Shown: positions 39,801 through 55,324, numbered from the stretch's first letter. The stretch: DNA of 64,000 bases from Arenicola marina (GCA_964019135.1 OZ025260.1:33288254-33352253), one strand, 5' to 3'. Program-made: numbers and translations. Notes: generated by a model from the letters alone, not told the origin.

Positions 39801-42184
39801 AGGTATGTACATGGTGATGTTGGGAAGGGGGTAGAGGGTTGTACATGGTGATATTGGGAAGGGGTGGAGGTATGCATATGGTGGTGTTGGGAAGGGGGTG
39901 GAGGTATGTACATGGTGATGTTGGGAAGGGGGTAGAGGGATGTACATGGTGATATTGGGAAGGGGTGGAGGTATGTACATGGTGATGTTGGGAAGGGGTG
40001 GAGGTATGTACACGGTGATGTTGGGAAGGGGGTGGAGGTATGTACATGGTGATGTTGGGAAGGAGGTAGAGGGATGTACATGGTGATGTTGGGAAGGGGT
40101 GGAGGTATGTACATGGTGATGTTGGGAAGAGGGTGGATGTATGGGCATAGTGATGTTGGGAAGAGGTGGAGGTATGTATATGGTGATGTTGGGAAGGGGG
40201 TGGAGGGATGTACGTGGTGATGTTGGGAAGGGGGTGGATGTATGTACATGGTGATGTTGGGAAGGGGGTAGAGGGATGTACATGGTGATGTTGGGAAGGG
40301 GCGGAGGTATGTACATGGTGATGTTGGGAAGGGGGTGGAGTGTGTGCATGGTGATGTTGGGAAGGACTGGAGGTATGTACATGGTGATGTTGGGAAGGGG
40401 GTGGAGGGATGTACATGGTGATGTTGGGAAGGGGGTGGAGGTATGTACACGGTGATGTTGGGAAGGGGGTGGAGGTATGTACATGGTGATGTTGGGAAGG
40501 GGGTGGAGGTATGTACATGGTGATGTTGGGAAGGGGGTGGAGGGATGTATATGGTGATGTTGAGAAGAGGGTGGAGGTATCTACATGGTGATGTTGGGAA
40601 GGGGGTGGAGGTATGTACACGGTGATGTTGGGAAGGGGGTGGAGGTATGTACACGGTGATGTTGGGAAGGGGGTGGAGGTATGTACATGGTGATGTTCTG
40701 AAGGGGTGGAGGTATGTACACGGTGATGTTGGGAAGGGGTGGAGGTACGTACACGGTGATGTTGGGAAGGGGGTGGAGGTATGTACATGGTGTTGTTGGG
40801 AAGGGGTGGAGGTATGTACATGGTGATGTTGGGAAGGGGGTGGAGGTATGTACATGGTGATGTTCTGAAGGGGTGGAGGTATGTACACAGTGATGTTGGG
40901 AAGGGGGTGGAGGTATGTACATGGTGATGTTGGGAAGGGGTGGAGGTATGTACACGGTGATGTTGGGAAGCGGGTGGAGGTATGTACATGGTGATGTTAG
41001 GAAGGGGGTGGAGGTATGTACATGGTGATGTTCTGAAGGGGTGGAGGTATGTACACGGTGATGTTGGGAAGGGGTGGAGGTATGTACACGGTGATGTTGG
41101 GAAGGGGGTGGAGGTATGTACATGGTGTTGTTGGGAAGGGGGTGGAGGGATGTAGATGGTGATGTTGGGAAGGGGTGGAGGTATGTACATAGTGATGTTG
41201 GGAAGGGGGTGGAGGTATTACATGGTGATGTTGGGAAGGGGGTGGAGGTATGTACATGGTGGTGTTGGGAAGGGGGTGGAGGTATGTACATGGCGATTGT
41301 TGGGAAGGGGTGGAGGTATGTACACGGTGATGTTGGGAAGGGGGTGGAGGGATGTACATGGTGATGTTGGGAAGGGGGTGGAGGGATGTACAAGGTGATG
41401 TTGGGAAGGGGTGGAGGTATGTACACGGTGATGTTGGGAAGGGGGTGGAGGGATGTACATGGTGATGTTGGGGAGGGGGTGGAGGGATGTACATGGTGAT
41501 GTTGGGAAGGGGTGGAGGTATGTACATGGTGATGCTGGGAAGGGGTGGAGGGATGTACATGGTGATGTTGGGAAGGGGTGGAGGTATGTACACGGTGATG
41601 TTGGGAAGGGAGTGGAGGTATGTACATGGTGATGTTGGGAAGGGGGTGGAGGTATGTACACGGTGATGTTGGGAAGGGGGTGGAGGTATGTACATGGTGA
41701 TGTTGGGAAGGGGGTGGAGGGATGTTCATGGTGATGTTGGGAAGGGGGTGGAGGTATGTACATGGTGATGTTGGGAAGGGGGTGGATGTATGTACATGGT
41801 GATGTTGGGAAGGGGGTGGAGGTATGTACATGGTGATGTTGGGAAGGGGGTGGAGGTATTACATGGTGATGTTGGGAAGGGGGTGGAGGTATTACATGGT
41901 GATGTTGGGAAGGGGGTGGAGGGATGTACATGGTGATGTTGGGAAAGGATGGAGGTATGTACACGGTGATGTTGGGAAGGGGGTGGAGGTATTACATGGT
42001 GATGTTGGGAAGGGGGTGGAGGTATGTACATGGTGATGTTGGGAAGGGGGTGGAGGGATGTACATGGTGATGTTGGGAAGGGGGTGGAGGGATGTTCATG
42101 GTGATGTTGGGAAGGGGGTGGAGGTATGTACACGGTGATGCTGGGAAGGGGGTGGAGGGATGTACATGGTGATGTTGGGAAGGG

Positions 42185-45100
42185 GGTGGAGGGATGTACA
42201 TGGTGATGTTGGGAAGGGGTGGAGGGATGTACATGGTGATGTTGGGAAGGGGGTGGAGGGATGTTCATGGTGATGTTGGGAAGGGTTGGAGGTATGTACA
42301 TGGTGATGTTGGGAAGGGAGTGGAGGGATGTGCATGGTGATGCTGGGAAGGGGGTGGAGGTATGTACATGGTGATGTTGGGAAGGGGTGGAGGGATGTAC
42401 ATGGTGATGTTGGGAAGGGGGTGGAAGGATGTACATGGTGATGTTGGGAAGGGGGTGGAGGGATGTACATGGTGATGTTGGGAAGGGGGTGGAGGGATGT
42501 TCATGGTGATGTTGGGAAGGGGGTGGAGGTATGTACATGGTGATGTTGGGAAGGGGGTGGAGGTATGTACATGGTGATGTTGGGAAGGGGGTGGAGGGAT
42601 GTTCATGGTGATGTTGGGAAGGGGGTGGAGGTATGTACACGGTGATGCTGGGAAGGGGGTGGAGGGATGTACATGGTGATGTTGGGAAGGGGGTGGAGGG
42701 ATGTACATGGTGATGTTGGGAAGGGGTGGAGGGATGTACATGGTGATGTTGGGAAGGGGGTGGAGGGATGTTCATGGTGATGTTGGGAAGGGTTGGAGGT
42801 ATGTACATGGTGATGTTGGGAAGGGGGTGGAGGGATGTACATGGTGATGTCGGGAAGGGGGTGGAGGGATGTACATGGTGATGTTGGGAAGGGGTGGAGG
42901 GATGTACATGGTGATGTTGGGAAGGGGTGGAGGTATGTACATGGTGATGTTGGGAAGGGGGTGGAGGGATGTTCATGGTGATGTTGGGAAGGGTTGGAGG
43001 TATGTACATGGTGATGTTGGGAAGGGGGTGGAGGGATGTACATGGTGATGTTGGGAAGGGGGTGGAGGGATGTTCATGGTGATGTTGGGAAGGGTTGGAG
43101 GTATGTACATGGTGATGTTGGGAAGGGGGTGGAGGGATGTACACGGTGATGTTGGGAAGGGGGTGGAGGGATGTTCATGGTGATGTTGGGAAGGGTTGGA
43201 GGTATGTACATGGTGATGTTGGGAAGGGAGTGGAAGGATGTACATGGTTATGTTGGGAAGGGGGTGGAGGTATGTACATGGTGATGTTGGGAAGGGGGTG
43301 GAGGGATGTACATGGTGATGTTGGGGAGGGGGTGGAGGTATGTACACGGTGATGTTGGGAAGGGGGTGGAGGGATGTTCATGGTGATGTTGGGAAGGGGT
43401 GGAGGTATGTACATGGTGATGTTGGGAAGGGGGTGGAGGGATGTACATGGTGATGTTGGGAAGGAGGTGGAGGTATGTACATGGTGATGTTGGGAAGGGG
43501 GTGGAAGGATGTACATGGTGATGTTGGGAAGGGGGTGGAGGGATGTACATGGTGATGTTGGGAAGGAGGTGGAGGTATGTACATGGTGATGTTGGGAAGG
43601 GGTGGAGGTATGTACATGGTGATGTTGGGAAGGGGGTGGAGGTATGTACACGGTGATGTTGGGAAGGGGGTGGAGGGATGTTCATGGTGATGTTGGGAAG
43701 GGGTGGAGGTATGTACATGGTGATGTTGGGAAGGGGGTGGAGGGATGTTCATGGTGATGTTGGGAAGGGGTGGAGGTATGTACACGGTGATGTTGGGAAG
43801 GGGGTGGAGGGATGTTCATGGTGATGTTGGGAAGGGGTGGAGGGATGTTCATGGTGATGTTGCGAAGGGGGTGGAGGGATGTACATGGTGAGGTTGGGAA
43901 GGGGGTGGAGGTATGTACATGGTGATGTTGGGAAGGGGGTGGAGGGATGTACATGGTGATGTTGGGAAGGAGGTGGAGGTATGTACATGGTGATGTTGGG
44001 AAGGGGTGGAGGTATGTACATGGTGATGTTGGGAAGGGGGTGGAGGGATGTACATGGTGATGTTGGGAAGGGGGTGGAAGGATGTACATGGTGATGTTGG
44101 GAAGGGGGTGGAGGTATGTACACGGTGATGTTGGGAAGGGAGTGGAGGTATGTACATGGTGATGTTGGGAAGGGGGTGGAGGTATGTACATGGTGATGTT
44201 GGGAAGGGGTGGAGGTATGTACATGGTGATGTTGGGAAGGGGTGGAGGTATGTACATGGTGATGTTGGGAAGGGGTGGAGGTATGTACATGGTGATGTTG
44301 GGAAGGGAGTGGAGGTATGTACATGGTGATGTTGGGAAGGGGGTGGAGGTATGTACATGGTGATGTTGGGAAGGGGTGGAGGTATGTACATGGTGATGTT
44401 GGGAAGGGGTGGAGGTATGTACATGGTGATGTTGGGAAGGGGTGGAGGTATGTACATGGTGATGTTGGGAAGGGGGTGGAGGTATGTACACGGTGATGTT
44501 GGGAAGGGAGTGGAGGTATGTACATGGTGATGTTGGGAAGGGGTGGAGGTATGTACATGGTGATGTTGGGAAGGGGTGGAGGTATGTACATGGTGATGTT
44601 GGGAAGGGGTGGAGGTATGTACATGGTGATGTTGGGAAGGGGATGGAGGTATGTACATGGTGATGTTGGGGAGGGGGTGGAGGGATGTTCATGGTGATGT
44701 TGGGAAGGGGTGGAGGTATGTACATGGTTATGTTGGGAAGGGGGTGGAGGTATGTACATGGTGATGTTGGGAAGGGGGTGGAGGTATGTACATGGTGATG
44801 TTGGGAAGGGGGTGGAGGTATGCACATGGTGATGTTGGGAAGGGGGTGGAGGTATGTACATGGTGATGTTGGGAAGGGGGTGGAGGTATGTACATGGTGA
44901 TGTTGGGGAGGGGGTGGAGGTATGTACACGGTGATGTTGGGAAGGGGGTGGAGGGATGTACATGGTGATGTTGGGAAGGGGGTGGAGGTATGTACATGGT
45001 GATGTTGGGAAGGGGGTAGAGGGATGTACATGGTGATGTTGGGAAGGGGGTGGAGGTATGTACATGGTGATGTTGGGAAGGGGTGTAGGTATGTACATGG

Positions 45101-47392
45101 TGATGTTGGGAAGGGGGTGGAGGGATGTACATGGTAATGTTGGGAAGGGGTGGAGGTATGTACATGGTGATGTTGGGAAGGGGGTGGAGGGATGTACATG
45201 GTGATGTTGGGAAGGGGGTGGAGGGATGTACATGGTGATGTTGGGAAGGGGGTGGAGGGATGTTCATGGTGATGTTGGGAAGGGTTGGAGGTATGTACAT
45301 GGTGATGTTGGGAAGGGGGTGGAGGTATGTACATGGTGATGCTGGGAAGGGGTGGAGGTATGTACACGGTGATGCTGGGAAGGGGGTGGAGGGATGTACA
45401 TGGTGATGTTGGGAAGGGGTGGAGGGATGTACATGGTGATGTTGGGAAGGGGGTGGAGGGATGTACATGGTGATGTTGGGAAGGGGTGGAGGGATGTACA
45501 TGGTGATGTTGGGAAGGGGGTGGAGGTATGTACATGGTGATGTTGGGAAGGGGGTGGAGGGATGTACATGGTGATGTTGGGAAGGGGTGGAGGGATGTAC
45601 ATGGTGATGTTGGGAAGGGGGTGGAGGTATGTACATGGTGATGCTGGGAAGGGGTGGAGGTATGTACATGGTGATGTCGGGAAGGGGGTGGAGGGATGTA
45701 CATGGTGATGTTGGGAAGGGGTGGAGGGATGTACATGGTGATGTTGGGAAGGGGGTGGAGGGATGTTCATGGTGATGTTGGGAAGGGTTGGAGGTATGTA
45801 CATGGTGATGTTGGGAAGGGAGTGGAGGGATGTGCATGGTGATGCTGGGAAGGGGGTGGAGGTATGTACATGGTGATGTTGGGAAGGGGTGGAGGGATGT
45901 ACATGGTGATGTTGGGAAGGGGGTGGAAGGATGTACATGGTGATGTTGGGAAGGGGGTGGAGGGATGTACATGGTGATGTTGGGAAGGGGGTGGAGGGAT
46001 GTTCATGGTGATGTTGGGAAGGGGGTGGAGGTATGTACATGGTGATGTTGGGAAGGGGGTGGAGGTATGTACATGGTGATGTTGGGAAGGGGGTGGAGGG
46101 ATGTTCATGGTGATGTTGGGAAGGGGGTGGAGGTATGTACACGGTGATGCTGGGAAGGGGGTGGAGGGATGTACATGGTGATGTTGGGAAGGGGGTGGAG
46201 GGATGTACATGGTGATGTTGGGAAGGGGTGGAGGGATGTACATGGTGATGTTGGGAAGGGGGTGGAGGGATGTTCATGGTGATGTTGGGAAGGGTTGGAG
46301 GTATGTACATGGTGATGTTGGGAAGGGGGTGGAGGGATGTACATGGTGATGTCGGGAAGGGGGTGGAGGGATGTACATGGTGATGTTGGGAAGGGGTGGA
46401 GGGATGTACATGGTGATGTTGGGAAGGGGTGGAGGTATGTACATGGTGATGTTGGGAAGGGGGTGGAGGGATGTTCATGGTGATGTTGGGAAGGGTTGGA
46501 GGTATGTACATGGTGATGTTGGGAAGGGGGTGGAGGGATGTACATGGTGATGTTGGGAAGGGGGTGGAGGGATGTTCATGGTGATGTTGGGAAGGGTTGG
46601 AGGTATGTACATGGTGATGTTGGGAAGGGGGTGGAGGGATGTACACGGTGATGTTGGGAAGGGGGTGGAGGGATGTTCATGGTGATGTTGGGAAGGGTTG
46701 GAGGTATGTACATGGTGATGTTGGGAAGGGAGTGGAAGGATGTACATGGTTATGTTGGGAAGGGGGTGGAGGTATGTACATGGTGATGTTGGGAAGGGGG
46801 TGGAGGGATGTACATGGTGATGTTGGGGAGGGGGTGGAGGTATGTACACGGTGATGTTGGGAAGGGGGTGGAGGGATGTTCATGGTGATGTTGGGAAGGG
46901 GTGGAGGTATGTACATGGTGATGTTGGGAAGGGGGTGGAGGGATGTACATGGTGATGTTGGGAAGGAGGTGGAGGTATGTACATGGTGATGTTGGGAAGG
47001 GGGTGGAAGGATGTACATGGTGATGTTGGGAAGGGGGTGGAGGGATGTACATGGTGATGTTGGGAAGGAGGTGGAGGTATGTACATGGTGATGTTGGGAA
47101 GGGGTGGAGGTATGTACATGGTGATGTTGGGAAGGGGGTGGAGGTATGTACACGGTGATGTTGGGAAGGGGGTGGAGGGATGTTCATGGTGATGTTGGGA
47201 AGGGGTGGAGGTATGTACATGGTGATGTTGGGAAGGGGGTGGAGGGATGTTCATGGTGATGTTGGGAAGGGGTGGAGGTATGTACACGGTGATGTTGGGA
47301 AGGGGGTGGAGGGATGTTCATGGTGATGTTGGGAAGGGGTGGAGGGATGTTCATGGTGATGTTGCGAAGGGGGTGGAGGGATGTACATGGTG
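42185..47392. repeat. Higher-order duplication inside the giant array, 3,502-bp offset
   Basis: The block of about 1.7 kb at 42,185-43,890 recurs at about 45,687-47,392. Shared rare variants include GATGTTGCGAAGG and GGTTGGAGGTATG spacing. Between the two blocks lies unrelated variant order. Confidence 0.85.
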
Positions 47393-50300
47393 ATGTTGGG
47401 AAGGGGGTGGAGGGATGTTCATGGTGATGTTGGGAAGGGGGTGGAGGGATGTACATGGTGATGTTGGGAAGGGGGTGAAGGTATGTACATGGTGATGTTG
47501 GGAAGGGGGTGGAGGTATGTACATGGTGATGTTGGGAAGGGGTGGAGGTATGTACATGGTGATGTTGGGAAGGGGGTGGAGGGATGTACATGGTGATGTT
47601 GGGAAGGGGTGGAGGTATGTACATGGTGATGTTGGGAAGGGGTGGAGGGATGTACGTGGTGATGTTGGGAAGGGGGTGGAGGGATGTACATGGTGATGTT
47701 GGGAAGGGGTGGAGGTATGTACATGGTGATGTTGGGAAGGGGTGGAGGGATGTACGTGGTGATGTTGGGAAGGGGTGGAGGGATGTACATGGTGATGTTG
47801 GGAAGGGGTGGAGGGATGTTCATGGTGATGTTGGGAAGGGGTGGAGGTATGTACATGGTGATGTTGGGAAGGGGGTGGAGGTATGTACATGGTGATGTTA
47901 GGAAGGGGGTAGAGGTATGTAGATGGTGATGTTGGGAAGGGGGTGGAGGTATTACATGGTGATGTTGGGAAGGGGGTGGAGGTATTACATGGTGATGTTG
48001 GGAAGGGGTGGAGGTATGTACATGGTGATGTTGGGAAGGGGTGGAGGTATGTACATGGTGATGTTGGGAAGGGGGTGGAGGTATGTACATGGTGATGTTG
48101 GGAAGGGGGTAGAGGGTTGTACATGGTGATATTGGGAAGGGGTGGAGGTATGCATATGGTGGTGTTGGGAAGGGGGTGGAGGTATGTACATGGTGATGTT
48201 GGGAAGGGGGTGGAGGGATGTGCATGGTTATGTTGGGAATGGGGTGGAGGGATGTATATGGTGATGTTGAGAAGAGGGTGGAGGTATCTACATGGTGATG
48301 TTGGGAAGGGGGTGGAGGTATGTACACGGTGATGTTGGGAAGGGGGTGGATGTATGTACACGGTGATGTTGGGAAGGGGGTGGAGGTATGTACATGGTGA
48401 TGTTCTGAAGGGGTGGAGGTATGTACACGGTGATGTTGGGAAGGGGTGGAGGTACGTACACGGTGATGTTGGGAAGGGGGTGGAGGTATGTACATGGTGA
48501 TGTTGGGAAGGGGTGGAGGTATGTACACGGTGATGTTGGGAAGGGGGTGGAGGTATGTACATGGTGATGTTAGGAAGGGGGTGGAGGTATGTACATGGTG
48601 ATGTTCTGAAGGGGTGGAGGTATGTACACGGTGATGTTGGGAAGGGGTGGAGGTATGTACACGGTGATGTTGGGAAGGGGGTGGAGGTATGTACATGGTG
48701 TTGTTGGGAAGGGGTGGAGGTATGTACCTGGTGATGTTGGGAAGGGGTGGAGGTATGTACACGGTGATGTTAGGAAGGGGGTGGAGGTATGTACATGGTG
48801 ATGTTCTGAAGGGGTGGAGGTATGTACACGGTGATGTTGGGAAGGGGGTGGAGGTATGTACATGGTGATGTTGGGAAGGGGTGGAGGTATGTACACGGTG
48901 ATGTTGGAAAGGGGAAGAGGGATGTACATGGTGATGTTAGGAAGGGGGTGGAGGTATGTACATGGTGATGTTGGGAAGGGGTGGAGGTATGTACACGGTG
49001 ATGTTGGGAAGGGGGTGGAGGTATGTACATAGTGTTGTTGGGAAGGGGTGGAGGTATGTACATGGTGATGTTGGGAAGGGGTGGAGGTATGTACACGGTG
49101 ATGTTAATAAGGGGGTGGAGGTATGTACATGGTGATGTTCTGAAGGGGTGGAGGTATGTACACGGTGATGTTGGGAAGGGGGTGGAGGTATGTACATGGT
49201 GATGTTGGGAAGGGGTGGAGGTATGTACACGGTGATGTTGGGAAGGGGGTGGAGGTATGTACATGGTGATGTTCTGAAGGGGTGGAGGTATGTACATGGT
49301 GATGTTGGGAAGGGGGTGGAGGGATGTACATGGTTATGTTGGGAAGGGGATGGAGGGATGTACATGGTGTGTTGGGAAGGAGGTGGAAGGATGTACATGG
49401 TTATGTTGGGAAGGGGGTGGAGGGATGTACATGGTGATGTTGGGAAGGGGGTGGAGGGATGTACATGGTGATGTTGGGAAGGGGTGGAGGTATGTACATG
49501 GTGATGTTGGGAAGGGGTGGAGGGATGTACATGGTGATGTTGGGAAGGGGTGGAGGTATGTACACGGGGATGCTGGGAAGGGGTGGAGGGATGTACATGG
49601 TGATGTTGGGAAGGGGTGGAGGTATGTACATGGTGATGTTGGGAAGGGGGTGGAGGTATGTACATGGTGATGTTGAGAAGGGAGTGGAGGTATGTACATG
49701 GTGATGTTGGGAAGGGGGTGGAGGTATGTACATGGTGATGTTGGGAAGGGGGTGGAGGGATCTACATGGTGATGTTGGGAAGGGGTGGAGGTATGTACAC
49801 GGTGATGTTGGGAAGGGGGTGGAAGGATGTACATTGTTATGTTGGGAAGGGGTGGAGGTATGTACACGGTGATGTTGGGAAGGGGGTGGAGGTATGTACA
49901 TGGTGATGTTGGGAAGGGGGTGCGGGGATGCACATGGTGATGTTGGGAAGAGGGTGGAGGTATGTACATGGTGATGTTGGGAAGGGGGTGGAGGGATGTA
50001 CATGGTTATGTTGGGAAGGGGATGGAGGGATGTACATGGTGTGTTGGGAAGGAGGTGGAAGGATGTACATGGTTATGTTGGGAAGGGGGTGGAGGGATGT
50101 ACATGGTGATGTTGGGAAGGGGGTGGAAGGATGTACAGGGTGATGTTGGGAAGGGGTGGAGGTATGTACATGGTGATGTTGGGAAGGGGTGGAGGGATGT
50201 ACATGGTGATGTTGGGAAGGGGTGGAGGTATGTACACGGTGATGTTGGGAAGGGGGTGGAAGGATGTACATGGTTATGTTGGGAAGGGGGTGGAGGGATG

Positions 50301-53300
50301 TAGATGGTGATGTTGGGAAGGGGTGGAGGTATGTACATGGTGATGTTGGGAAGGGGGTGGAGGTATTACATGGTGATGTTGGGAAGGGGGTGGAGGTATG
50401 TACATGGTGGTGTTGGGAAGGGGGTGGAGGTATGTACATGGCGATTGTTGGGAAGGGGTGGAGGTATGTACATGGTGATGTTGGGAAGGGGGTGGAGGGA
50501 TGTACAAGGTGATGTTGGGAAGGGGTCGAGGTATGTACACGGTGATGTGGGGAAGGGGGTGGAAGGATGTACATGGTTATGTTGGGAAGGGGTGGAGGTA
50601 TGTACACGGTGATGTTGGGAAGGGGGTAGAGGTATGTACATGGTGATGATGGGAAGGGGGTGGAGGTATGTACATGGTGATGTTGGGAAGGGGGTGGAGG
50701 TATGTACATGGTGATGTTGGGAAGGGGGTGGAGGGATGTACATGGTGATGTTGGGAAGGGGGTGGAGGTATGTACATGGTGATGTTGGAAAGAGGGTGGA
50801 GGTATGTACATGGTGATGTTGGGAAGGGGTTGGAGGTATGTACATGGTGATGTCGGGAAGGGGGTGGAGGTATGTACATGGTGATGTTGGGAAGGGGGTG
50901 GAGGGATGTACATGGTGATGTTGGGGAGGGGGTGGAGGGATGTACATGGTGATGTTGGGAAGGGGTGGAGGTATGTACATGGTGATGCTGGGAAGGGGTG
51001 GAGGGATGTACATGGTGATGTTGGGAAGGGGTGGAGGTATGTACACGGTGATGTTGGGAAGGGAGTGGAAGGATGTACATGGTTATGTTGGGAAGGGGGT
51101 GGAGGGATGTACATGGTGATGTTGGGAAGGGGTGGAGGTATGTACATGGTGATGCTGGGAAGGGGTGGAGGGATGTACATGGTGATGTTGGGAAGGGGGT
51201 GGAGGTATGTACATGGTGATGTTGGGAAGGGAGTGGAGGTATGTACACGGTGATGTTGGGAAGGGAGTGGAAGGATGTACATGGTTATGTTGGGAAGGGG
51301 GTGGAGGGATGTACATGGTGATGTTGGGAAGGGGTGGAGGTATGTACATGGTGATGTTGGGAAGGAGGTGGAGGGATGTACATGGTGATGTTGGGAAGGG
51401 GTGGAGGGATGTACATGGTGATGTTGGGAAGGAGGTGGAGGGATGTACATGGTGATGTTGGGAAGGGGTGGAGGGATGTACATGGTGATGCTGGGAAGGG
51501 GTGGAGGTATGTACACGGTGATGTTGGGAAGGGAGTGGAAGGATGTACATGGTTATGTTGGGAAGGGGGTGGAGGGATGTACATGGTGATGTTGGGAAGG
51601 GGTGGAGGTATGTACATGGTGATGTTGGGAAGGAGGTGGAGGGATGTACATGGTGATGTTGGGAAGGGGGTGGAGGGATGTTCATGGTGATGTTGGGAAG
51701 GGAGTGGAAGGATGTACATGGTGATGTTGGGAAGGGGGTGGAGGGATGTACATGGTGATGTTGGGAAGGGGTGGAGGTATGTACATGGTGATGTTGGGAA
51801 GGGGGTGGAGGTATGTACATGGTGATGTTGGGAAGGGGGTGGAGGTATGTACATGGTGATGTTGGGAAGGGGTGGAGGTATGTTCATGGTGATGTTGGGA
51901 AGGGGGTGGAGGGATGTTCATGGTGATGTTGGGAAGGGAGTGGAAGGATGTACATGGTGATGTTGGGAAGGGGGTGGAGGGATGTACACGGTGATGTTGG
52001 GAAGGGGTGGAGGGATGTTCATGGTGATGTTGGGAAGGGGGTGGAGGGATGTTCATGGTGATGTTGGGAAGGGAGTGGAAGGATGTACATGGTGATGTTG
52101 GGAAGGGGGTGGAGGGATGTACATGGTGATGTTGGGAAGGGGTGGAGGTATGTACATGGTGATGTTGGGGAGGGGGTGGAGGTATGTACATGGTGATGTT
52201 GGGAAGGGGTGGAGGTATGTACATGGTGATGTTGGGAAGGGGGTGGAGGGATGTACATGGTGATGTTGGGAAGGGGTGGAGGTATGTACATGGTGATGTT
52301 GGGAAGGGGTGGAGGTATGTACATGGTGATGTTGGGAAGGGGGTGGAGGGATGTACATGGTGGTGTTGGGAAGGGGGTGGAGGGATGTACATGGTGATGT
52401 TGGGAAGGGGTGGAGGGATGTACATGGTGATGTTGGGAAGGGGGTGGAGGTATGTACATGGTGATGTTGGGAAGGGGTGGAGGTATGTACATGGTGATGT
52501 TGGGAAGGGGGTGGAGGTATGTACATGGTGATGTTGGGAAGGGGGTGGAGGTATGTACATGGTGATGTTGGGAAGGGGTGGAGGTATGTACATGGTGATG
52601 TTGGGAAGGGGGTGGAGGTATGTACACGGTGATGCTGGGAAGGGGGTGGAGGGATGTACATGGTGATGTTGGGAAGGGGTGGAGGTATGTACATGGTGAT
52701 GTTGGGGAGGGGTGGAGGTATGTACATGGTGATGTTGGGAAGGGGGTGGAGGGATGTACATGGTGATGTTGGGAAGGGGTGGAGGTATGTACATGGTGAT
52801 GTTGGGAAGGGGTGGAGGTATGTACATGGTGATGTTGGGAAGGGGGTGGAGGTATAACATGGTGATGTTGGGAAGGGGGTGGAGGTATGTATATGGTGGT
52901 GTTGGGAAGGGGGTGGAGGTATGTACATGGTGGTGTTGGGAAGGGGGTGGAGGTATGTACATGGCGATGTTGGGAAGGGGGTAGAGGGTTGTACATGGTG
53001 ATATTGGGAAGGGGTGGAGGGATGTACATGGTGATGTTGGGAAGGGGATGGAGGGTTGTACATGGTGATATTGGGAAGGGGTGGAGGGATGTACATGGTG
53101 ATGTTGGGAAGGGGGTGGAGGTATGCATATGGTGGTGTTGGGAAGGGGGTGGAGGTATGTACATGGTGATGTTGGGAAGGGGGTAGAGGGATGTACATGG
53201 TGATATTGGGAAGGGGTGGAGGTATGTACATGGTGATGTTGGGATGGGGTGGAGGTATGTACACGGTGATGTTGGGAAGGGGGTGGAGGTATGTACATGG

Positions 53301-55324
53301 TGATGTTGGGAAGGAGGTGGAGGGATGTACATGGTGATGTTGGGAAGGGGGTGGAGGTATGTACATGGTGATGTTGGGAAGGGGTGGAGGTATGTACATG
53401 GTGATGTTGGGAAGAGGGTGGATGTATGGGCATAGTGATGTTGGGAAGAGTTGGAGGTATGCATATGTTGATGTTGGGAAGGGGGTGGAGGGATGTACGT
53501 GGTGATGTTGGGAAGGGGGTGGATGTATGTACATGGTGATGTTGGGAAGGGGGTGGAGGGATGTACATGGTGATGTTGGGAAGGGGTGGAGGTATGTACA
53601 TGGTGATGTTGGGAAGGGGGTGGAGTGTGTGCATGGTGATGTTGGGAAGGGCTGGAGGTATGTACATGGTGATGTTGGGAAGGGGGTGGAGGGATGTACA
53701 TGGTGATGTTGGGAAGGGGGTGGAGGGATGTACATGGTTATGTTGGGAATGGGGTGGAGGGATGTATATGGTGATGTTGAGAAGAGGGTGGAGGTATCTA
53801 CATGGTGATGTTGGGAAGGGGGTGGAGGTATGTACATGGTGATGTTGGGAAGGGGGTGGAGGGATGTACATGGTGATGTTGGGAAGGGGGTGGAGGGATG
53901 TACATGGTGATGCACATGGTGATGTTGGGAAGGGGGTGGAGGGATGTACATGGTGATGTTGGGAAGGGGGTGGAGGGATGTACATGGTTATGTTGGGAAG
54001 GGGGTGGAGGGATGTACATCGTGATGTTGGGAAGGGGGTGGAGGGATGTACATGGTGATGTTGGGAAGGGGTGGAGGTATGTACATGGTGATGTTGGGAA
54101 GGGGTGGAGGGATGTACATGGTGATGTTGGGAAGGGGTTGAGGTATGTACACGGTGATGTTGGGAAGGGGGTGGAAGGATGTACATGGTTATGTTGGGAA
54201 GGGGGTGGAGGTATGTACATGGTGATGTTGGGAAGGGGTGGAGGTATGTACATGGTGATGTTGGGAAGGGGGTGGAGGTATTACATGGTGATGTTGGGAA
54301 GGGGGTGGAGGTATGTACATGGTGGTGTTGGGAAGGGGGTGGAGGTATGTACATGGCGATTGTTGGGAAGGGGTGGAGGTATGTACATGGTGATGTTGGG
54401 AAGGGGGTGGAGGGATGTACATGGTGATGTTGGGAATGGGTGGATGTATGTACACGGTGATGTTGGGAAGGGGGTGGAAGGATGTACATGGTTATGTTGG
54501 GAAGGGGTGGAGGTATGTACACGGTGATGTTGGGAAGGGCTTGGAGGTATGTACATGGTGATGTTGGGAAGGGGGTGGAGGGATGTACATGGTGATGTTG
54601 GGAAGGGGGTGGAGGGATGTACATGGTGATGTTGGGAAGTGGGTGGAGGGATGTACATGGTTATGTTGGGAAGGGGGTGGAGGGATGTACATGGTGATGT
54701 TGGGAAGGGGTGGAGGTATGTACATGGTGATGTTGGGAAGAGGGTGGAGCTATGTACATGGTGATGTTGGGAAGGGGGTGGAGGTATGTACATGGTGATG
54801 TTGGGAAGGGGTGGAGGTATGTACATGGTGATGTTGGGAAGGGGGTGGAGGTATGTACATGGTGATGTTGGGAAGGGGTGGATGTATGTGCATGGTGATG
54901 TTGGGAAGGGGTTGGAGGTATGTACATGGTGATGTTGGGAAGGGGTGGAGGTATGTACATGGTGATGTTGGGAAGGGGATGGAGGGATGTACATGGTGAT
55001 GTTGGGAAGTGGGTGGAGGTATGTACATGGTGATGTTGGGAAGAGGGTGGAGGTATGTACATGGTGATGTTGGGAAGGGGTGGAGGTATGTACATGGTTA
55101 TGTTGGGAAGGGGGTGGAGGGTTGTACATGGTGATGTTGGGAAGGGGGTGGAGGGATGTACATGGTGATGTTGGGAAGGGGGTGGAGGTATGTTCATGGT
55201 GATGTTGGGAAGGGGGTGGAAGTATGTACATGGTGATGTTGGGAAGGGGGTGGAGGTATGTACATGGTGATGTTGGGAAGGGGTGGAGGTATGTACATGG
55301 TGATGTTGGGAAGGGGATAGAGGG

